Origin: Agapetus fuscipes
Lineage: Eukaryota > Arthropoda > Insecta > Trichoptera > Glossosomatidae
Direction: 5' to 3'
DNA: 64,000 nucleotides
Assembly: GCA_951799405.1 (NCBI GenBank)
Contig: OX637338.1
Location: 20,781,297 to 20,845,296 of the forward strand
This document shows positions 9,955-20,050 of this stretch, one piece after another. Numbering within the stretch: the first letter of the stretch is position 1; each line of letters opens with the position of its first letter. The notes under the pieces were generated by a model. The model had not been told where the DNA came from, did no database searches, and worked only from the letters and a program-made list of their open reading frames with translations. Position numbers and translations under genes: made by a program.

Positions 9955-10900
9955 CTGCAAAGCGTCGAGTTACGTAAGTGGCGGGCAGGAGGAGCGGCGC
10001 TGCTGGAGCCGCCAGGGTCTGGTCGTGCGAGGCCTTGCTGCCCCGTGTGCGCGCTCTTCTCGTGGATGGTGATGGAGCCTTCGCAGCTCCATACTTCTTT
10101 ACATTCCATAAGTTATATTCACTATGGGAAGTAAGGAAGCACGGACTAGCGCTGGGCTCGGCCGAGGTACGCACAGACACCCACTCCCCCTCGGCACGCT
10201 AGCACGCTGGCACGCGCGCACGTGCTGCTGCTGCTGTTGCTGCTGGGGCGCGCCCCGTGCTCGCGAGGAACTGAGCCCGCAGTGCGCTGCCGAGCGTCGC
10301 CTGCCTCTCCTCCCACCCGCCCCACCCCGCCCCGCCCCGCCCCGCAAGGGACCACGACCAAATTTGTATTTTCCCAAAATAGTCTTGCATGGGAGGGGAC
10401 TCCCGCCAAACTCTATAAATACCGAGAAACCCAACACGCGTCTGCGAGACCAGAATAGTACACGGAATATTCAAACACCAACATTCATCATCCCATTCCT
10501 GCGCAGCTCCTCGCTGGCCAGAGGCTAGCAGAGCTGGTGCAGGATGTCGGAGCAGGCGCACAACGCTACACGTCCCGGCCACTAAGCACTACACTGGCGT
10601 CTCCTCGCTGACACTGGGAGACGGGCAGAGTCCTCGCAACGCCCTGGCGAACTCACAAACAAGAAGAACGAATGCACAACGCTGCCATGACGTCACGCTA
10701 CACTGTATGCGATGTGAGTGGGGAGCGGGAGTGCGCTCGCACGCTCCATGTCGCTGGTCGTCCTCGTGTGCTGACTGCGGTGCGGGCTCGGCCAGGAGCC
10801 CCCCCCTCAGCGTCTCATGCTGCACCCCCCTCTCCCCTCCCGCCGACCGCTCCCATCACATCCCGCCATGCCTGTAGCAGCTGCTCTGACTCTCCCAGGA
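9955..10900. other. GC-rich island of unknown function
   Basis: The island is strongly GC- and CpG-rich against an AT-rich background. It has a CTG-type triplet run (10221-10246), CCCCGCCCCGCCCC runs (10320-10345) and a palindromic CRE-like TGACGTCA (10688-10695). Overlapping frames exist on both strands but none resembles a known protein; high GC alone keeps frames open. It could be a promoter/first exon of an unrecognised transcript, an alternative mib1 promoter, or an old insertion. A (TTA)n microsatellite follows at 10921-10942, and 10943-11165 shows nothing identifiable. Confidence 0.4.
10395..10421 (+). promoter_or_regulatory. kappaB-like site next to a TATA box
   Basis: GGGGACTCCC (10395-10404) fits the Rel/NF-kappaB consensus GGGRNNYYCC, and TATAAATA (10414-10421) lies 9 bases downstream, inside the GC-rich island. 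A start near 10445 would be expected. The first ATG downstream (10543) opens only a 13-codon frame, so any product would need splicing. Such short motifs can occur by chance. Confidence 0.35.
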
Positions 10901-11165
10901 AGATACAGCACGACACATCATCATTATTATTATTATTATTCACATCTGTATTTCAACCGACATTCTCTAAACTCTAAAAGAAACATCTCATCGAGTAGCG
11001 GCTATGTTAGTGTTCGATATTCATCATTCTAACAATGCCTGCAGTCGTTCGTATGATTATCAGATAAAGGACAAAATTATACTGTAGGTGTGCATGTTTC
11101 ATTATGTAGAAATAGAAACGGCACTTCAAAAGTAATATTGTAATAAGAATTTCCTCGTCCAGTAC

Positions 11166-11373
11166 AGTCACTCTGTGACACAGTCCAGCACCGAGTACAG
11201 GACACTCTGTGACACAGTCCAGCACCGAGTACAGAACACTCTGTGACACAGTCCAGCACCGAGTACAGGACACTCTGTGACACAGTCCAGCACCGAGTAC
11301 AGGACACTCTGTGACACAGTCCAGCACCGAGTACAGGACACTCTGTGACACAGTCCAGCACCGAGTACAGGAC
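11166..11373. repeat. 34-bp minisatellite, about 6 copies
   Basis: The unit is CACTCTGTGACACAGTCCAG then CACCGAGTACAGGA; starts at 11169 and 11203 confirm the 34-bp period. Copies are nearly identical, indicating recent expansion. Confidence 0.9.
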
Positions 11374-11652
11374 ATTGCTCAAATGTAAGAGCACCCAGAG
11401 GTGGGCATCATCTTATCTAAATATGACAGAAAACAAATTATCATCTTTATCTTATATCCTTTTCTAGCGTTATCTGTTATATGTAGGTAACTTTTTGTCT
11501 GAACATTGTCTATTATCTAAAGATAATTTGAAATACATTATCTACGATAACAGATAATTGTCAATTTACTATAAGATCGCTAATCTTCATTGAAGAGGCA
11601 TATTAAGAAGACGAAAAAAAGATTATTTCATTTTGGTTTGGTTTGGATTATT

Positions 11653-11897
11653 CCTTGACTTATAGGTTGGTATGAGGCTGACCACCCATACTGTAAAAAA
11701 TGGTTCACTTTGCCAGTGTCACCCCTGTTTCAGGGAAGGTCGGCAAAAGTTGTGGGGCTTATGTTCATTTGAGGTTTGAATTTTATTTGTAAGTACACAA
11801 TCAGCATTTGTAAGCGCGAACTACACGTGTTTGTTTGTGGGCATACATCTGAGAGCTTTGAATGAATATATCCTTGCAACTAAGATTATAGATTATA
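11653..11897 (+). repeat. Family A dispersed repeat, copy 9
   Basis: A complete copy from CCTTGACTTATAGGTTGGTA to CAACTAAGATTATAGATTAT, inserted in the left arm of the hAT-like shell. Confidence 0.85.
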
Positions 11898-11987
11898 GGC
11901 TGCCTTCAAACCCAAAAAATCCTTCCACAAAATACAGACGCCTGCGCCGCACCGACACTTAAAACAATTATTATATCTTGACACATC

Positions 11988-12208
11988 TATAATCTAAGCT
12001 GCAAAGATATGGTAACATTTAAGGCTCATATGAAATGCATGCCTACAGACAGGCACATGTAGGTTCGCGCCTACACATTCTGCATGCGTGCATACAAATA
12101 AACAAAACCTCACATGAACATAAACCTTGCAACTCCTGCCGCCGTTCCCTGAACCGGGGTGGCATTGGCAAAAGTGAACCGATTTTTACAGCACGGGTGG
12201 TCAGCCCT
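11988..12208 (-). repeat. Family A repeat, subfamily B, copy 10
   Basis: Reverse orientation with subfamily B hallmarks CATGCCTACAGACAGGCACA and CGTTCCCTGAACCGGG; it ends at GGGTGGTCAGCC, so the 5' terminus is missing. Confidence 0.75.
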
Positions 12209-12284
12209 AACTAGCAGTCCTACACGTTTATATGTATCAGTGACTACCACACTATTTATTTTCACAACTTACATATATCCTTGG

Positions 12285-12450
12285 AAAAACTTGGTTTACG
12301 AGTACTTTTGCCAATGCTACCTCGGTTTCAGGGAAAAGTGGCAGAAGTTGCAAGGTTTTTGCTTGTGTGAGATCTGGTTTATTTTGTAAGTACACATGCA
12401 GTATGTAAAAGCGCAAACTGACATGTGTTTGCTTGTGGCGTGCATTAGAA
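12285..12450 (+). repeat. Family A-like repeat, diverged partial copy 11
   Basis: CTTTTGCCAATGCTACCTCG, CAGGGAAAAGTGGCAGAAG and GTAAAAGCGCAAACTGACAT align with the family core but differ at many positions. It may be a third subfamily. Confidence 0.55.
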
Positions 12451-12749
12451 AAATGTAACAATATTATCCGTGTCCCCCCCCCCTACAACTCCCCGCTTCA
12501 GCTTTCTTCCACTGCTTCGCCGGGCACCCGCCAACAATCACGCTTTATAACTCGTTTTAAGAAACTATTTTTTATTTATATATGTAAGTATACTGTAACT
12601 GTAACTCTGTCGCCATTCCGCTAGGGGTGGCCAGAGCCTCTGCAGAGTTGCCTCCATTTTTTCCTATCCTGACATACCTCTTTCAATTCCTTCATATCCA
12701 TCACCTTTTTCATGCATTTTCTTCTTTTACGCTCACTTTGTTTATCCCA

Positions 12750-12817
12750 AGCGCCCTTGGGGTGGCTAGTGCCACTAAACGGCGCTGTATACAAATTGTC
12801 CAATTATTATTATTATT
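12750..12817 (+). mobile_element. 68-bp L2/CR1-like LINE 3' tail insertion
   Basis: GCGCCCTTGGGGTGGCTAGT to AATTGTCCAATTATTATTAT is the 3' tail seen after the LINE ORF at 21187-21855. It interrupts the RTE copy, and ATCCCA occurs at both edges (12744-12749, 12818-12823), a likely target duplication. It is an extreme 5' truncation, or a tail-only nonautonomous element. Confidence 0.7.
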
Positions 12818-13394
12818 ATCCCATTCTTTCACAATCTCCTCAATCTGATCACTCCATACTTTTCTCGGTCGTCCCTTCCCTCTTTTTCCTTTCACACTTT
12901 CTTTGTATACATACTTTGTCAGTCTATCATCATTCATTCTTTCCACATGCCCAAACCATCTCATCACATTCTTTACTCATTTCGCTATCGTTCACTGTCC
13001 ATGCTTCACTTCCATACATCAAGGTCGGTAACAATATGCCATTGTGTACCGCCATTCTCAGATCCATCTCGTCAATCGCTTGTTCTTTGCTATTCTTCCT
13101 ATTGCACCGACTACTTGCTTTCCCTTACACATCCTATTCTCAAGTTCTCTTGTCATCTTTCCATTCTTTTCAAACATACTTCCCAAGTATCTAAATTCAT
13201 CCACAATTTCAACTTTCGTACCATTCAACATGAACGTGCATTCTTCAGTTTCATCCCTTCTGTCAAAAATCAGTACTTTCGTCTTGCTTGCATTAATTTT
13301 CAACTTGTTTGCACACAGAGCATGGTTCAAACTAGAGAGCCTTGTCTGGAGTTCCGCTGCTGAATCAGCAATTAATACTGCGTCATCAGCATAA

Positions 13395-14634
13395 TGCCCG
13401 CTTTCCACTGCGAGCGGAGCTGACTCCGTACGGACTCCGCTCGACTAGCAACAGTAAATTTCATAGAAGTGCTTCCACCGACAGCGAGTCAGCGGAGCGG
13501 ACTGAGCGAGTACAAAGAGTTACGAAAGTGGTCGCAGAGTTGAGCGAGTTTCCAGCGGACTCCGTACGGACTCCGCTCGACTAGCAACAGTAAATTTCAT
13601 AGAAGTGCTTCCACCGACAGCGGAGTGAGCGGAGCAGGCTGAGCGAGTAAAAATGACTCCGCTGTGTCATGGTCTCGGCCGCTAGTTTTCAACTGACTTC
13701 GCTCCCCCGTGCCCCCCGCGCCAACCCGCGTAGTTGCGTGACAGCGATAAAACACATCATACATGATTTACAAAAACACATCATACATTATTTTATTAAT
13801 TTGAAAATATTAAAATGTATGTTTTATTTCAAACATCTACATTTTATGTTTAAAGCAAAATAATACATTACTTTTTATGTTTCGAAACAAAAAAAAACTC
13901 TTTTATTAATAATTAAAACGTTTGATCTGGGCGTAGGCTGCAACGAGCTGTCACACACTGCACATCATACATTATTTTATAAATTTGAAAATATTAAAAT
14001 GTATGTTTTATTTCAAATATCTACTTTTTATGTATTAAAGCAAAATAATATATTACTTTTTATTTTTCGAAACAAAAAAAAAAACTTTTTTTACTAATAA
14101 TTAAAACGACTTTTTAAAGTTTGTGTATTCACACAGTGAAAATTCATTTTTATAAGTAATTATAAAAAATTATAAAAAACACAGAGTTTTATTTTCACAA
14201 ATTGAGTTTTTATTTCCACCTCAAGTACTTTCGACTTATTCACGTCATTATCCTCTTGATAATGACGTGAATAAGTCGAAAGTACTTGAGGTGGAAATAA
14301 AAACTCAATTTGTGAAAATAAAACTCTGTGTTTTTTATAATTTTTTATAATTACTTATAATTAAAACGTTTGATCTGGGCGTAGGCTGCAACGAGCTGTC
14401 ACACACTAGTTGGCTCCGCTAAGCCAGCTGTAGATGGAAGGCAAACAACTCTTTCATCTGACTCATCTCATTTCCCGCCTAGCTCACTCTGCCGAGCTCG
14501 TTGGCTGTGGAAGGCAAATACCATTATTTTTTAAAACTCTTTCGCAATGGAAGGCCAAAACTATTTCACTACGCTCCGCTCAGCTATTTCCCGCTCCCGC
14601 TCAGCTATTTCCCGCTCGCAGTGGAAAGCGGGCA
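13395..14634. mobile_element. 1240-bp TAA-flanked element inside the RTE copy
   Basis: The LINE sequence is cut at TAA (13392-13394) and resumes after a second TAA (14635-14637), giving an exact target duplication. Termini TGCCCGCTTTCCACTGCGAG and its near-perfect complement CGCTCGCAGTGGAAAGCGGG CA are inverted repeats. TAA duplication suggests a PIF/Harbinger-like nonautonomous element. Inside, a ~63-bp GC-rich block (CTCCGTACGGACTCCGCTCG) repeats at 13419 and 13559; a block with TTTGATCTGGGCGTAGGCTG repeats at 13921 and 14370. No transposase is visible. Confidence 0.75.
14150..14360. repeat. Perfect 103-bp palindrome with 5-nt loop
   Basis: Arms 14150-14252 and 14258-14360 are exact reverse complements over 103 bases around the loop CTCTT. 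The arms run from TTATAAGTAATTATAAAAAA to GACTTATTCACGTCATTATC. It lies inside the 1240-bp TAA-flanked element. Confidence 0.95.
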
Positions 14635-14969
14635 TAAAGCAGAACTCCGACTTTTCTCACTCCAATTTGTATGCCATGTCCTTCCAGATTCGCTTGTTTA
14701 ACACAATGATCCATGATTATATTGAATAACCATGGGCTCATTATGCAACCCTGTCTCACACCCTTGTACACATTAAAATACTCGCTGTATTCTCCATCCA
14801 CCCTGACACACGCCCTGCTATTTACATAGATGGCGCGTATCGCATTCAAAAGTGCTTTGTTTACACCATACCTCTCTAGCACACACCACATCATACTTCT
14901 ATCCACCGAGTCGAAGGCTTTCTCAAGATCTATGAAAGCCGCGTGAACCTTTTTATTTACGGCCAGTAT

Positions 14970-15185
14970 ACCTATCTATAATCTATTATCTAAGTTGCCA
15001 AGGGTATATTACATTTAAGATTTATATTAAATGTATTCCCACATGCAGACACGTTTAAGTTCGCGCTTACACATGCCGCATGTGGACCTACAATATTAAA
15101 ACCCAAATCTCAATTGAACGTACCTAAGCACTGCAACTCTTGCCGACTTTCCCTGAAACAGGAATGACATTGTCAAATTGAAAGA
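14970..15185 (-). repeat. Family A dispersed repeat, partial copy 12
   Basis: Reverse orientation: TATAATCTATTATCTAAGTTGC to CCTGAAACAGGAATGACATT. The copy stops before the CTGACCACCC segment, where the GATA-rich hAT shell resumes. Confidence 0.7.
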
Positions 15186-15317
15186 AAAAAGCAGTAAAGA
15201 AGTGAAGAAAATATTGTTTTCTGTTTCGTTTTGTTTTCGTTGTTTCTAAAAATGAACTGTTTCGTTATCTTTTTATCTATGTAGATAATTTCTAGGCCAT
15301 TATATTTTTGTCTAGAT

Positions 15318-15951
15318 CAGTGATTCCCAAACTATGGTACGCGTACCACCAGTGGTACGCGGCGCTTCTTGAGGTGGTACGCAAGCAGCCATGGCCATGT
15401 GACATACATAGTAAATAATTAGATAAAACGTTTTTCTCAATTTCGCGCTTAAAATTAAGTACAACTGAGCCAAATATTTCCTCTCTTGTCTCGAATATGC
15501 AGCACCATTTTTCGCACTAAGTCCTAACGGGGCTATTCTTAGACATTTCAGTCGTCGGTTAAGCCCACGCTTTGACAAACTAATGATGCCTGGGCTGGAA
15601 TTTTCATCACGACGGTCATTCTTACCTACCGAATTTAGGTAATATTTGTATGAAAACTAATCAGCTGTTAACTTGCGGCCACCTTGGATTGACAAGGCTT
15701 CTTACAAATTCATCCTTAGTTTGTCAAAGCGGGGGCTCAACGGACGACTAAAATGTCTGAGAATAGCACCGTAAGAGTATTGTGTTTGTTTTATATAATT
15801 AATAAATAAACATAATGTTGCCATAAACAGTTGTTGCAGTTTATATTACTTTACCATTTTGAACGATTTTTTAACTGTTGCACTTCAGTGGTACGCCACT
15901 GATTTATAATTTCGTGAGTGGTACGCGAAATTAAAAGTTTGGGAACCACTG
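15318..15951. mobile_element. 634-bp hAT MITE
   Basis: Starts CAGTGATTCCCAAACT and ends AGTTTGGGAACCACTG, the hAT-type TIR. The 8-bp duplication GTCTAGAT flanks it exactly (15310-15317, 15952-15959). No coding capacity was seen. A TAA-flanked MITE is nested at 15528-15771. Confidence 0.85.
15528..15771. mobile_element. 244-bp TAA-flanked MITE nested in the hAT MITE
   Basis: Left end CGGGGCTATTCTTAGACATT and right end AATGTCTGAGAATAGCACCG are imperfect inverted repeats extending through GTCGTC and CCCGCTTTGACAAACTAA. TAA flanks both ends (15525-15527, 15772-15774), fitting a PIF/Harbinger-type MITE. Confidence 0.7.
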
Positions 15952-16184
15952 GTCTAGATGATTTCCATGGCCATCATCTTTAGATAATCTGTGCATGATT
16001 TTAGGCTGCTATCTGTTATATACAGATGATTTATCTGTGCCCACCTCTAGCACCTAGAGTAAACATAGGGAAAGTAAAAGTGAACTAAGGCCCAAGAAAG
16101 ACTGAATCCTCTGCTGTGCCCGCTCCTTGACTAGCCATCATTGTTATTGTGCTCGGGCTGATTGCAATTAAAATGTTACGCTCT

Positions 16185-16530
16185 TTTCAATTGATCAGGC
16201 GAGCACGCTAGGCGAGCAATGTGTCCGAACTTCGCGTTATGATTGTAGAATGAGTACTGAGGGCGAGCACGCTAGGCGAGCAATGTGCCCGAACTTCGCG
16301 TTACGATTGTTGAATGAGTACTGAGGGCGAGCACGCTAGGCGAGCAATGTGTCCGAACTTCGCGTTATGATTGTAGAATGAGTACTGAGGGCGAGCACGC
16401 TAGGCGAGCAATGTGCCCGAACTTCGCGTTACGATTGTAGAATGAATACTGAGGGCGAGCACGCTAGGCGAGCAATGTGCCCGAACTTCGTGTTTCGATT
16501 TGAATGTTGAATGAGTACTGAGGGCGAGAA
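16185..16530. repeat. 64-bp minisatellite, about 5 copies
   Basis: Units contain GGCGAGCACGCTAGGCGAGC and GAACTTCGCGTTACGATTGT then GAATGAGTACTGAG; starts at 16252 and 16316 give the period. Confidence 0.9.
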
Positions 16531-16589
16531 CAAAAACGTGTTTTTTTTTTAATTGTGCTGACATTTTTTAAGCTTTTTTTTTTCTAATC

Positions 16590-16835
16590 TAATCAATCTG
16601 AGTTGCAAATATATGTTACATTGGGAATTCCCATTATATGCATTTCCACAAGCAGACACATACAAGTTCGCGCTTGCACATGCCGCATGTGAACCTACAA
16701 TTTAAAAACCCAATCTCAAATGAACATAAGCCCTGCAACTCTTGCCGACCTTCCCTGAAGCAGGGGTGACATTGGCAAAGTGAACCATTTTTTACAGTAT
16801 GGGTGGTCAGCCGCATACCAACCTATCAGTCAAGG
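16590..16835 (-). repeat. Family A dispersed repeat, copy 13
   Basis: Reverse orientation, full length to CCAACCTATCAGTCAAGGAA, with CAGGGGTGACATTGGCAAAG in the core. Confidence 0.8.
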
Positions 16836-16854
16836 AATACAAGCAATCAATACA

Positions 16855-17010
16855 TTGACCCTGGATATTCCATTCATTTGTTACTTCAGATATTTGGTCC
16901 ATCGATATCTTTCTCGGTCTTCCTCTACCACGACATCAATCTATTCTTGCAACGTATACTTTCTTCGTCAGTCTTTCCTCATTCATTCTCTCCATATGCC
17001 CGAACCTTCA
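16855..17010 (-). pseudogene. Short RTE-like LINE C-terminal fragment
   Basis: The - strand reads like the RTE C-terminus around GRPRK-W-DQISE (plus-strand TTTCTCGGTCTTCCTCTACC), degraded. 17011-17252 is probable mib1 intron without further recognisable elements, apart from a TCAACATTACTCTTTTACTAA phrase that recurs at 36270 and 40470. Confidence 0.6.
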
Positions 17011-17252
17011 TAATTTAGATAAAAAAATAATCAACGCGCCTGATTTTTTTCATCAACATTACTCTTTTACTAAGACCATGTAGTTTAAGAAACAAACGAC
17101 AGGTTTAGGATATATACCGCTTTTAAAGGAGGACAGTTTCATTGCGGAAACATTAGCAAACACTGGCCACTTGCTGACAGTTGTCGCTGGGAGCACACAG
17201 GGCAGAGAGAAGGAGATGGCATTCCTGACGTGATGTGTTGTGTGTGTTGCAG

Positions 17253-17472
17253 CGCCATGAAGATCATGCTGAGCAAGGTGTCACGCGCGTGGGTGGTGGA
17301 CGAGAAGAAGGACGACGGCTACACGGCGCTGCACCTGGCCGCGCTCAACAACCACGCGGAGGTGGCCGAGCTGCTGGTGCGCGTGGGAGGCGCTCGCATG
17401 GATCTGCAGAACGTCAACTTGCAGACGGCGCTGCATCTGGCTGTGGAGAGGCAGCACACCTCCATTGTCAGG
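17253..17472 (+). CDS. mib1: mib1 exon: ankyrin repeats (part)
   Basis: This internal exon of mind bomb 1 encodes 73 complete codons plus the last base of a split codon. It starts after a TTGCAG acceptor and ends at CAGG|GTATGA with phase 0. The protein includes [20 protein letters not shown] and [16 protein letters not shown], strong ankyrin-repeat signatures in the order known for Mib1. Mib1 is a RING E3 ligase that ubiquitinates Delta/Serrate ligands to trigger their endocytosis in the Notch signal-sending cell; its ankyrin block lies between the MIB/HERC2 and RING regions. The exon is far more GC-rich than its surroundings. The preceding exon was not found in the window. Confidence 0.93.
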
Positions 17473-18296
17473 GTATGATCACTTCCCTCTAGGGGGGGCA
17501 TGTTTTATTTATTTATTTATTTATTTATTCATTCTTTAACGGCACATTGTGCCTTTTACATGTATACAAAAATAGAAATAAAATACATTACAGACATAAC
17601 AGTATCAAAATAAAACAGATTCCTACAAAATAAAGCTTACAATAAGATTACTACAGAATAAAAGTAGAAGATATTTATGCAAAAAGTAAGAAGATGAAGA
17701 GAAAAACATAAGAGAGAAAAGAAAGAAGAAAAACATAAGAGCAATGAGCATATAGCATATAGAGCAATAAGAGCATGATCAAGTAATAATATTAAAACTT
17801 AGGTAAAATAAAAGAACAACGCAACAGATGAGGGTAAACAAAAATTGAAATACATTGCAAAAAAGTTAACAAAATAAGTAGAAAATAAAAAATAAAAACA
17901 AAGATAAAACAAAAAAAAAACAAAAAAGAAAAAGCAAGGTCTTATATTAAAGTAACAAAAATAAACTAGAAATTTGATAAAACTAGAGTAAACAATAGTA
18001 CAGTACAATATTATAAGAGATGCAACTCTACAATAATTATTATGTACTTATTATGTACCATGGGAGTTGAAGTACTTAATTAAATTATATTTGTATGTTT
18101 TAGGATTTGTATGAGTGTCAGAATCTATTTCATTGTATATATTACCCAAACGTTGAATACGTATTAGTGGGCTGTAGAAGTGTGTAGATGTATGTGTGGA
18201 TACAGTGCGATAAGGAACTAAGTTGCGGGAAGGGTTTTTGGAAGGTTTTGGGAAGATCACGAGCTTGCATGTGAAGGTGTGCTAATGGGGTTGCAG
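17473..18296 (+). other. mib1 intron (824 bp) with repeat sequence
   Basis: The intron opens with GTATGATCAC and ends GGGGTTGCAG. It contains a TTTA microsatellite (17507-17530) followed by ATTCTTTAACGGCACATTGT, which looks like the reverse of a retroelement 3' end, then A-rich sequence. No gene is seen. Confidence 0.75.
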
Positions 18297-18531
18297 CTGC
18301 TGGTGAGCGAGGGAGCCGACCTGAACGTTTGCGACAAGGACGGGGACACGCCCCTGCACGAGGCGCTTCGGCACCACACGCTGTCGCAGCTGCGGCAGCT
18401 GCAGGACGTGCAGGACGTGGGGCGCCTGCTCATGGGGCTGGGTGCGCAGGCCGCGGACAAGAGGTCTTCGGCCGGCATCGCCATCTTCCTGGCCGCGCGC
18501 GGAGCCGACCTCACCATTAAAAATAAAAAAG
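18297..18531 (+). CDS. mib1: mib1 exon: last ankyrin repeats
   Basis: Starts after TTGCAG with phase 0 and ends AAAAAAG|GTTTAATC, leaving one base of a split Gly codon completed at 52640. It encodes [20 protein letters not shown], then [20 protein letters not shown] and a last ankyrin-like [28 protein letters not shown] is a Mib1 hallmark between the final ankyrin repeats. The fit HTSIVR + [10 protein letters not shown] across the preceding junction restores an uninterrupted ankyrin helix pair. The reading frame hits a stop six residues past the donor, confirming the splice. Confidence 0.93.
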
Positions 18532-18633
18532 GTTTAATCTGTTGATATTTCAATAGGTAGCAGTAGCGTGATCATACAAATCTGTACCTTAGAGCATAAA
18601 CAACGGTAGTCACATTTAGTACCCAGATCTGTG

Positions 18634-18890
18634 GTTGGTATGAGGCTGAGGTTGGTATGAGGCTGACCACCCATACTGTAAAAAATGGTTCACTTTGCCA
18701 ATGTCACCCCTGTTTCAGGGAATGTCGGCAAGAGTTGCAGGGCTTATGTTCATTTGAGGTTTGGATTTTATTTGTAAGTACATAATCAGCATTTGTAAGC
18801 GCGAACTACACGTGTTTGTTTCTGGGCATACATCTGAGAGCTTTGAATGAATATATCCTTGCAACTTAGATTATAGATTATAGATCTGTT
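18634..18890 (+). repeat. Family A dispersed repeat, copy 14
   Basis: Complete core and tail (CTTAGATTATAGATTATAG). The 5' end shows a short local duplication, GGTTGGTATGAGGCTGA repeated at 18634 and 18650. Confidence 0.85.
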
Positions 18891-18904
18891 CCCATGGGGA
18901 ACAG

Positions 18905-19112
18905 ATCACAAACCGCCACTGGTTTTGAATGGAATAACGTTGGTTCGATCCCCCCTTGGGTCATTTGACCATAACTTTTACCCTGTAATTGGGTAATTAT
19001 TAATTAATAATTCATTAAAATAAACAATAAGGAATTATTAATTGATGATATTAATGCCTGTTTCTGGCCAGGCAGAATAGGTTGGTGAATTGCATTCCTC
19101 TTCACAAATCTA
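18905..19112 (+). repeat. tRNA-derived SINE, family S3, copy a (degraded head)
   Basis: The B box region GTTGGTTCGATCCCCCCTTG is followed by the S3 body: TTGGGTAATTATTAATTAAT, CCTGTTTCTGGCCAGGCAGA and AATTGCATTCCTCTTCACAA. The A-box part is decayed. Confidence 0.75.
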
Positions 19113-19239
19113 TTTTTTTTAAATTAAAAAAATAATTAAATACCTAACTAATAATATTTTATTTAATTGAAGGATTTGCAACAATGGCGGCTAGGGCATT
19201 AATTCTAAGTGTAATATTAAGTTTAAGCTTTTAAGCTTT

Positions 19240-19951
19240 AGAGCAAGGCACCGGGACTCGAGATCAACCAGAGTAAAACCAAGATCATGATCATAGATCG
19301 ATCAAAAAAGTTTGGTGATCTGGGAAACTCATTTCAAGGTTTGGAGATCATAAACGAGTTCCAGTTCCTTGGATCTCAAATTAGTAACGAAGGATCTTGC
19401 GAAGGAGAAATTAGACGCCTTATCGCCATTGCCAAAAGTGCCATGTCTAAGCTGGACAAAATATGGAAAGACCGGGGTGTGAGTAACAGCACCAAGATTA
19501 AGCTTGTCAGGAGTCTGGTCCACTCTATTTTTCTCTATGCTGCTGAAACATGGACCATAAAAGCAGCAGAAAGAAGAAAAATTGACGCTTTTGAAATGTG
19601 GTGCTGGAGGCGCATGCTTCGAATCCCATGGACGGCTAGACGCACCAATGAGTCCATTCGTCGGGAGCTGCGTTTGGATGGCTTGACTCTGGCCAACATG
19701 TGTACACGCCGTATTCTTCAGTTCTTCGGACACGTTGTCCGTGGCAATGAGGATAGCCTGGAACGACTGGTTGTGATCGGTAACTTGGAAGGGAAGAGAG
19801 GAAGAGGTAGATCCCTCACACGATGGACCGATCAAGTGAAGACAGCAGCAGGCACCTCGGTAGTTGGAGCGTTGCGGGCAGCGCAGTCGAGGGAGAGCTG
19901 GAGAAGATTGGTTGCTTCCACAAGGGTCACAACCCTCAGTAATGAGGAATA
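19240..19951 (+). pseudogene. RTE-like LINE, C-terminal RT fragment (second family)
   Basis: An open + strand frame of about 237 codons encodes the end of a reverse transcriptase protein: LEINQSKTKIMII, FQFLGSQISNEGSCEGEIRR, LYAAETWTIKAAERRKID, then ILQFFGHVVRGN and GRGRSLTRWTDQ. The FGHV-R and GRGR-W-DQ signatures define the RTE-type C-terminus; sequence differs from the 53118-55838 family. There is no upstream RT core, so it is 5'-truncated. The frame is still open to its stop at 19950, suggesting fairly recent insertion. Confidence 0.8.
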
Positions 19952-20050
19952 GGATTAAGAAGAAAGATTAAGTTTAAGTTTAATTTTAATTTTACTTTAT
20001 TTTAATTTTAATTTGTAATGTGTCTCATTATGCAAAAAAAAAAAAAAAAA

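Larger units (their letters stand above)
12594..14969 (-). pseudogene. RTE-like LINE ORF2 copy, split by two insertions
   Basis: The - strand copy matches the intact ORF at 53118-55838. Its 3' end, read on +, is CTGTAACTGTAACTCTGTCG, an (ACAGTT)n-type tail. Segments 12620-12743 and 12818-13391 cover the C-terminal region, with a deletion around 12965-12975. After a 1240-bp insertion, 14638-14969 covers the RT region from YGVNKALLNAIRAIY to the YADD-flanking LLYA. A 68-bp LINE tail lies at 12750-12817. The 5' part is absent; a reverse family A copy abuts the break at 14970. Confidence 0.85.
11397..16048. mobile_element. hAT-like element shell with many nested insertions
   Basis: AGAGGTGGGCA (11397-11407) and its reverse complement TGCCCACCTCT (16038-16048) bound the region. 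AGCACC lies just outside both ends (11390-11395, 16049-16054); an 8-base comparison gives AGCACCCA versus AGCACCTA. AGAGGTGGGC-type termini are common in hAT elements. Both subterminal parts (11400-11645 and 15186-15309 with 15960-16037) are rich in TTATCT/AGATAA motifs. The original element was short; most of the interval is later insertions listed separately. No transposase is visible. Confidence 0.5.

Noticed and set aside
10099..10582. Overlapping 90-134-codon frames in the GC-rich island
   Set aside because: Low-complexity Arg/Ala/Pro translations on both strands, typical of high GC content; no conserved domain.
17230..17252. mib1 coding start upstream of 17253
   Set aside because: The in-frame MMCCVCCS is translation of the intron's TGTGTTGTGTGTGTTGCAG acceptor tract.
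1..17252. Earlier mib1 exons (MIB/HERC2, ZZ, first ankyrin repeats)
   Set aside because: Looked for the conserved ankyrin and zinc-binding motifs on the + strand and found none; they probably lie outside the window.
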